Below, in pieces: positions 5,269 to 7,874 of a stretch of 7,874 nt of DNA. Numbering within the stretch: position 1 is the stretch's first letter; each line of letters opens with the position of its first letter. The stretch covers positions 1 through 7,874 of the forward strand of contig WLLG01000089.1 of NCBI GenBank assembly GCA_009700815.1. The letters are read 5' to 3'. The notes under the pieces are model-generated. The model was not told the origin of the DNA, did no database searches, and worked only from the letters and a program-made list of their open reading frames with translations. The position numbers and the translations under genes were made by a program. This stretch comes from Actinomycetota bacterium (GTDB lineage Bacteria; Actinomycetota; Acidimicrobiia; Acidimicrobiales; Microtrichaceae).

Positions 5269-6201
5269 CTAGAAGTGCCAGGGGAAGGGCGACCAATCAG
5301 GCTCGCGCTTTTCCAAGAATGAGTCTCTGCCTTCTGCGGCTTCATCAGTCATATAGGCCAGGCGCGTGGTCTCGCCTGCAAAGATCTGCTGCCCCACTAG
5401 GCCGTCATCAATCATGTTGAAGGAGTATTTCAACATGCGTTGGGCAGTCGGGCTTTTTGCGTTGACCTTCTTGGCCCAGTCCAGAGCTACTCGTTCAAGA
5501 TCAGCGTGATCGACCACTGCGTTCACCATGCCCATGCGATGAGCATCCTCGGCGGAGTACTCATCTCCTAAGAAGAAGATTTCGCGAGCAAACTTCTGCC
5601 CCACCTGCCGCGCCAAGTATGCAGATCCGAAGCCGCCGTCAAAGCTGGCAACATCGGCATCGGTTTGTTTGAAACGAGCGTGTTCTCGGCTAGCAATCGT
5701 CAGGTCGCAGACCACATGCAAACTGTGGCCACCTCCGGCAGCCCAGCCGGGAACCACGCAGATAACCACCTTTGGCATAAAACGGATGAGTCGCTGAACC
5801 TCGAGGATGTGCAGCCGACCGCTGCGGGCTGGGTCGATACTCGCTGCAGTCTCTCCAACCTGCCCGGCATCGCCATCTGCCACGGTGTAGCGGTAACCAT
5901 CCTTGCCGCGGATTCGCTGGTCGCCACCCGAACAAAACGCCCAACCAGCGTCTTTGGGGGACGGACCATTCCCGGTCAACAACACACACCCCACATCAGA
6001 TGACATGCGGGCGTGATCGAGTACCCGATACAACTCGTCCACCGTCGCTGGACGAAAGGCATTACGGATTTCTGGACGGTTGAACGCAATGCGCACCGTG
6101 CCTGATTCTTTAGCTCGGTGATACGTGATGTCTTTGAGTTCAAATCCGGGCACGGAGTCCCAGGCTTGCGGGTCAAAAATCTCGGAGACGAATTCAGCCA
6201 T
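5269..6201 (-). CDS. menB: 1,4-dihydroxy-2-naphthoyl-CoA synthase
   Basis: MenB closes the second ring of menaquinone by converting o-succinylbenzoyl-CoA to 1,4-dihydroxy-2-naphthoyl-CoA, in the cytoplasm. The 310-residue protein is a complete crotonase-fold enzyme, close in length to the mycobacterial enzyme as I recall it. Segments characteristic of MenB rather than general enoyl-CoA hydratases are NRPEIRNAFRPATVDELYR (41-59), GPSPKDAGWAFCSGGDQRIRG (79-99), GWAAGGGHSLHVVCDL (152-167), FKQTDADVASFDGGFGSAYL (177-196, carrying the catalytic Asp region) and the C-terminal DWSPFPWHF. I prefer the ATG at 6201, giving MAEFVSEIFDPQAW, over the longer GTG start at 6246, because the additional 15 residues (MWCLSVGCS...) are unlike the family. 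No Shine-Dalgarno is visible before it; a TACACT box eight bases upstream would fit a leaderless transcript. No other men gene is in the window. The LLM gene lies 92 bases upstream on the same strand. Confidence 0.96.
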   Translation of the reverse strand: MAEFVSEIFDPQAWDSVPGFELKDITYHRAKESGTVRIAFNRPEIRNAFRPATVDELYRVLDHARMSSDVGCVLLTGNGPSPKDAGWAFCSGGDQRIRGKDGYRYTVADGDAGQVGETAASIDPARSGRLHILEVQRLIRFMPKVVICVVPGWAAGGGHSLHVVCDLTIASREHARFKQTDADVASFDGGFGSAYLARQVGQKFAREIFFLGDEYSAEDAHRMGMVNAVVDHADLERVALDWAKKVNAKSPTAQRMLKYSFNMIDDGLVGQQIFAGETTRLAYMTDEAAEGRDSFLEKREPDWSPFPWHF

Positions 6202-6209
6202 AGCTGAGG

Positions 6210-6215
6210 AGTGTA
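6210..6215 (-). promoter_or_regulatory. Possible -10 box for leaderless menB
   Basis: On the minus strand TACACT (TAnnnT type) ends eight bases before the ATG at 6201, placing a transcription start at or near the A of the codon. The region has no Shine-Dalgarno and no clear -35. Leaderless genes are common in actinobacteria, so the reading is plausible but unproven. Confidence 0.35.
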
Positions 6216-6293
6216 GGACTGAGCACCCCACGCTTAAGCACCACACGCTGAGCCAGCGCTTCCATAGGTAGCACTGCTCTGGCCCCGACTTGG

Positions 6294-7307
6294 TTAGATC
6301 GCGTGGATCTGATCGATGACCTCTTCGAGCAGCCCATCCGCCAATCCATAGGGGGTATAGATCGCAACTCTGCCGGTGTGCGCTGCATATCGGCGCGCAA
6401 TCTGAGCAGCGACCTCTTGCGGGGTGCCCCGCACGGCGATCGCATGAAGCAACTCATCATCGATCAACTCGGCTAGGTCCTCCCAGCGACCTTCACGAGT
6501 CAAGCTGCGCGCGAGTGGCTGAATATGACCCTTACCTTCGATCTCAAAAACCGGCTTATAAGCAGGCGTCGAAGCGTAAAAACCCAGCAAAGCGCGACAT
6601 CCTGCATCTGCGGCATCCTGCTCCTCTGAGGTACGGCCCACGCACACAATGAGTTCGGGCAAAATTTCGAACTCTTCAGCAGTCCCGACTGCAGCATCTC
6701 GGCGGCCAAGGCCGCTCTGCACTGCAGGAAGCGTCCGCTCCGTAAAGAACTGTTCCGATGTGACCGGCATGACGGCAAGACCGTCGGCAACCTCGGCTGC
6801 CATGGCACACATTTTTGGTCCTAGGCCACCCACTACAACCAAGGGAGGTCCAAATTCGCTGGGCTGCGGCGAAAAGATAGGAGTCATCAACGTGTGGGTC
6901 CGATACTGACCGTGGTAGTCAAGCGGGACACCATCCTGCCAAGATGCAAATACTGCTCTCAGTGCACCCACGGTGTCTCGCATTCGCTCAACCGGGTGGT
7001 CAAACTCTTCGCCGAATCTTCGCTCGATATGCGTGCGAATCTGTGTGCCGAGGCCAAGAGTGAATCGGTGCTGCGAGAGTTGCTGCAGGTCCCAAGCCGA
7101 GTGGGCCATATGCACCGCGTTTCGTGGAAACGCGATGGCGACGTTACTCATGAGCGATAAATCTGATGCTGCCGCGGCAACGGCAAGCGGCAAGAAAACG
7201 TCGTGAGGGCCCTCAAATGTGAACGCGCCGTCTACGCCGGCAGCTTGGAGTCGCTGGGCCTCGGCCCCAGCATCCGTGAGACCGTAAATGGGTGCAAGAA
7301 CTTTCAC
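6294..7307 (-). CDS. LLM-class (luciferase-like) oxidoreductase, probably F420-dependent
   Basis: A 337-residue member of the luciferase-like monooxygenase superfamily, a TIM-barrel redox enzyme; the closest subgroup I recall is the actinobacterial TIGR03617-type F420-dependent family. Typical segments are EAQRLQAAGVDGAFTFEGPHDVFLPLA (16-42), the VAIAFPRNAVHMAHSAWDLQQLS barrel strand and helix (56-78), RFTLGLGTQ (81-89), HPVERMRDTVGALRAVF (104-120) and PPLVVVGGLGPKMCAMAAEVADG (154-176), followed by an EVAAQIARRY C-terminal helix. Both the cofactor (F420 rather than FMN) and the substrate are inferred, not shown. I chose the GTG at 7307 (MKVLAPIYG) because AAGGCAGG lies four bases before it and the family begins close to the first strand; the upstream GTG at 7334 has no such site. 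It follows the SulP fragment after 48 bases on the same strand, so the two may share a transcript. Confidence 0.9.
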   Translation of the reverse strand: MKVLAPIYGLTDAGAEAQRLQAAGVDGAFTFEGPHDVFLPLAVAAAASDLSLMSNVAIAFPRNAVHMAHSAWDLQQLSQHRFTLGLGTQIRTHIERRFGEEFDHPVERMRDTVGALRAVFASWQDGVPLDYHGQYRTHTLMTPIFSPQPSEFGPPLVVVGGLGPKMCAMAAEVADGLAVMPVTSEQFFTERTLPAVQSGLGRRDAAVGTAEEFEILPELIVCVGRTSEEQDAADAGCRALLGFYASTPAYKPVFEIEGKGHIQPLARSLTREGRWEDLAELIDDELLHAIAVRGTPQEVAAQIARRYAAHTGRVAIYTPYGLADGLLEEVIDQIHAI

Positions 7308-7311
7308 GTGA

Positions 7312-7319
7312 CCTGCCTT
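7312..7319 (-). promoter_or_regulatory. Ribosome binding site of the LLM oxidoreductase
   Basis: AAGGCAGG on the minus strand ends four bases before the GTG at 7307, supporting that start over the GTG at 7334. Confidence 0.55.
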
Positions 7320-7327
7320 CAGACCGG

Positions 7328-7343
7328 AGCGCACATGTGCGCT
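7328..7343. promoter_or_regulatory. Perfect 16-bp palindrome in front of the LLM gene
   Basis: AGCGCACATGTGCGCT equals its own reverse complement. It lies in the 48-base gap between the SulP stop and the LLM start and overlaps the alternative GTG at 7334. It could be the operator of a dimeric regulator, or fold in RNA as a six-base-pair stem with a CATG loop. No U tract follows, so it is not an intrinsic terminator. Confidence 0.5.
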
Positions 7344-7355
7344 GAGCGCTTGAAC

Positions 7356-7874
7356 CTAGCTCTGCGGACCACCTGGGCCGAACTGAGCAAATGCAATCTC
7401 GATGTCATCAGTGAAGTGCAGGTGGCGAGAGAGGTCGTACTCGGTCAGCAGTTCTTGCACTTCGGGCGACACCTCAGTGAGGACAAAGTGAGCGCCTTGC
7501 GAGCTCACATCAAGACAGAGCTCCTCCAAGACCCCTGATGCAGTGAAGTCAATATCCTCAACCGCTCGACAATCCACAACGAACAACGTCACCGGGGTCA
7601 CCGCCTGCTTGAGGAGCTCGCGCACCCGCTCTGCAAACCAGTCGGCATTGTCAAAGAGGATTGATCCGCCGAACCGATAGACAATCGCCCCGTCTACATG
7701 GGTTACTCCCAGCCGCGCTGCCACGATGGGATCAATCTGATGCTCGTCAAGGAGCACTTGGTCGACTGGGTGGTACTGACGCCGGAGCCGGTCCACGAGC
7801 GAGACAGTGACAGCGACAAACACACCGATCTGCACGCCGATAAAACCCACTGCGATGAGAGCCACCATGGCTAC
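7356..7874 (-). CDS. SulP/SLC26 anion permease, C-terminal part with STAS domain (partial)
   Basis: The 3' end of a gene whose start lies beyond the right edge; the frame is open to the last base, so 172 residues are visible. Numbering from the first visible residue, 3-27 form a hydrophobic helix (VALIAVGFIGVQIGVFVAVTV), likely the last membrane span. It is followed by a basic stop-transfer sequence (RLRRQYHP) and a linker, then a STAS domain at about 62-165: VYRFGGSILFDNADWFAERV, TLFVVDCRAVEDIDFTASGVLEEL (with the conserved D-x-D-x-[TS] loop near 107-113) and GAHFVLTEVSPEVQELL. A helix followed by STAS is the C-terminal plan of SulP transporters, which move sulfate, bicarbonate, dicarboxylates or other anions across the cytoplasmic membrane. 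STAS serves regulation and assembly. The substrate cannot be told from this part. The LLM gene follows after 48 bases on the same strand. Confidence 0.85.
   Translation of the reverse strand, partial: VAMVALIAVGFIGVQIGVFVAVTVSLVDRLRRQYHPVDQVLLDEHQIDPIVAARLGVTHVDGAIVYRFGGSILFDNADWFAERVRELLKQAVTPVTLFVVDCRAVEDIDFTASGVLEELCLDVSSQGAHFVLTEVSPEVQELLTEYDLSRHLHFTDDIEIAFAQFGPGGPQS

Overview
The window looks like chromosomal DNA of an actinomycetote, perhaps an uncultivated or aquatic lineage. Three things point there: a MenB of the mycobacterial type (menaquinone synthesis), an F420-type luciferase-like oxidoreductase, and moderately high GC with GTG starts. Genus cannot be read from the sequence. There is no transposase, integrase, phage gene, CRISPR array or complete RNA gene.

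Layout. A plus-strand aldehyde dehydrogenase (111-1574) converges on two minus-strand genes for exported proteins. The gene next to it (1793-3679) encodes a lipoprotein with a PKD domain, a MopE-type Asp/Cys metal-binding motif and a huge glycine-rich C-terminal half. Behind it (3841-4749) is a SurE-family phosphatase that carries its own lipoprotein signal peptide. A hairpin with A and T tracts on its two sides (1687-1750) can end both converging transcripts. A small plus-strand membrane protein (4946-5251) follows and converges, with only 17 bases between, on menB (5269-6201, minus). Upstream of menB on the same strand are an LLM oxidoreductase (6294-7307) and the 3' end of a SulP/STAS anion transporter (7356 to the window edge).

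How the genes may work together. The SurE-like lipoprotein and the PKD/Gly-rich lipoprotein are both predicted to be exported and membrane-anchored, so they probably act at the cell envelope, though nothing proves that they cooperate. MenB makes the naphthoquinone ring of menaquinone in the cytoplasm. The aldehyde dehydrogenase and LLM enzyme are generic redox enzymes with unknown substrates. The transporter fragment and the LLM gene may be co-transcribed.

The least explained feature is a set of short degenerate tandem repeats (core roughly AGTnCGnTCAAGC). They lie just before the aldehyde dehydrogenase, across and after its stop codon, and upstream of the PKD lipoprotein, each time reading in the direction of the adjacent gene. 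The other notable items are the exported SurE, the glycine-triplet domain with scattered cysteines, and a perfect 16-bp palindrome in front of the LLM gene.
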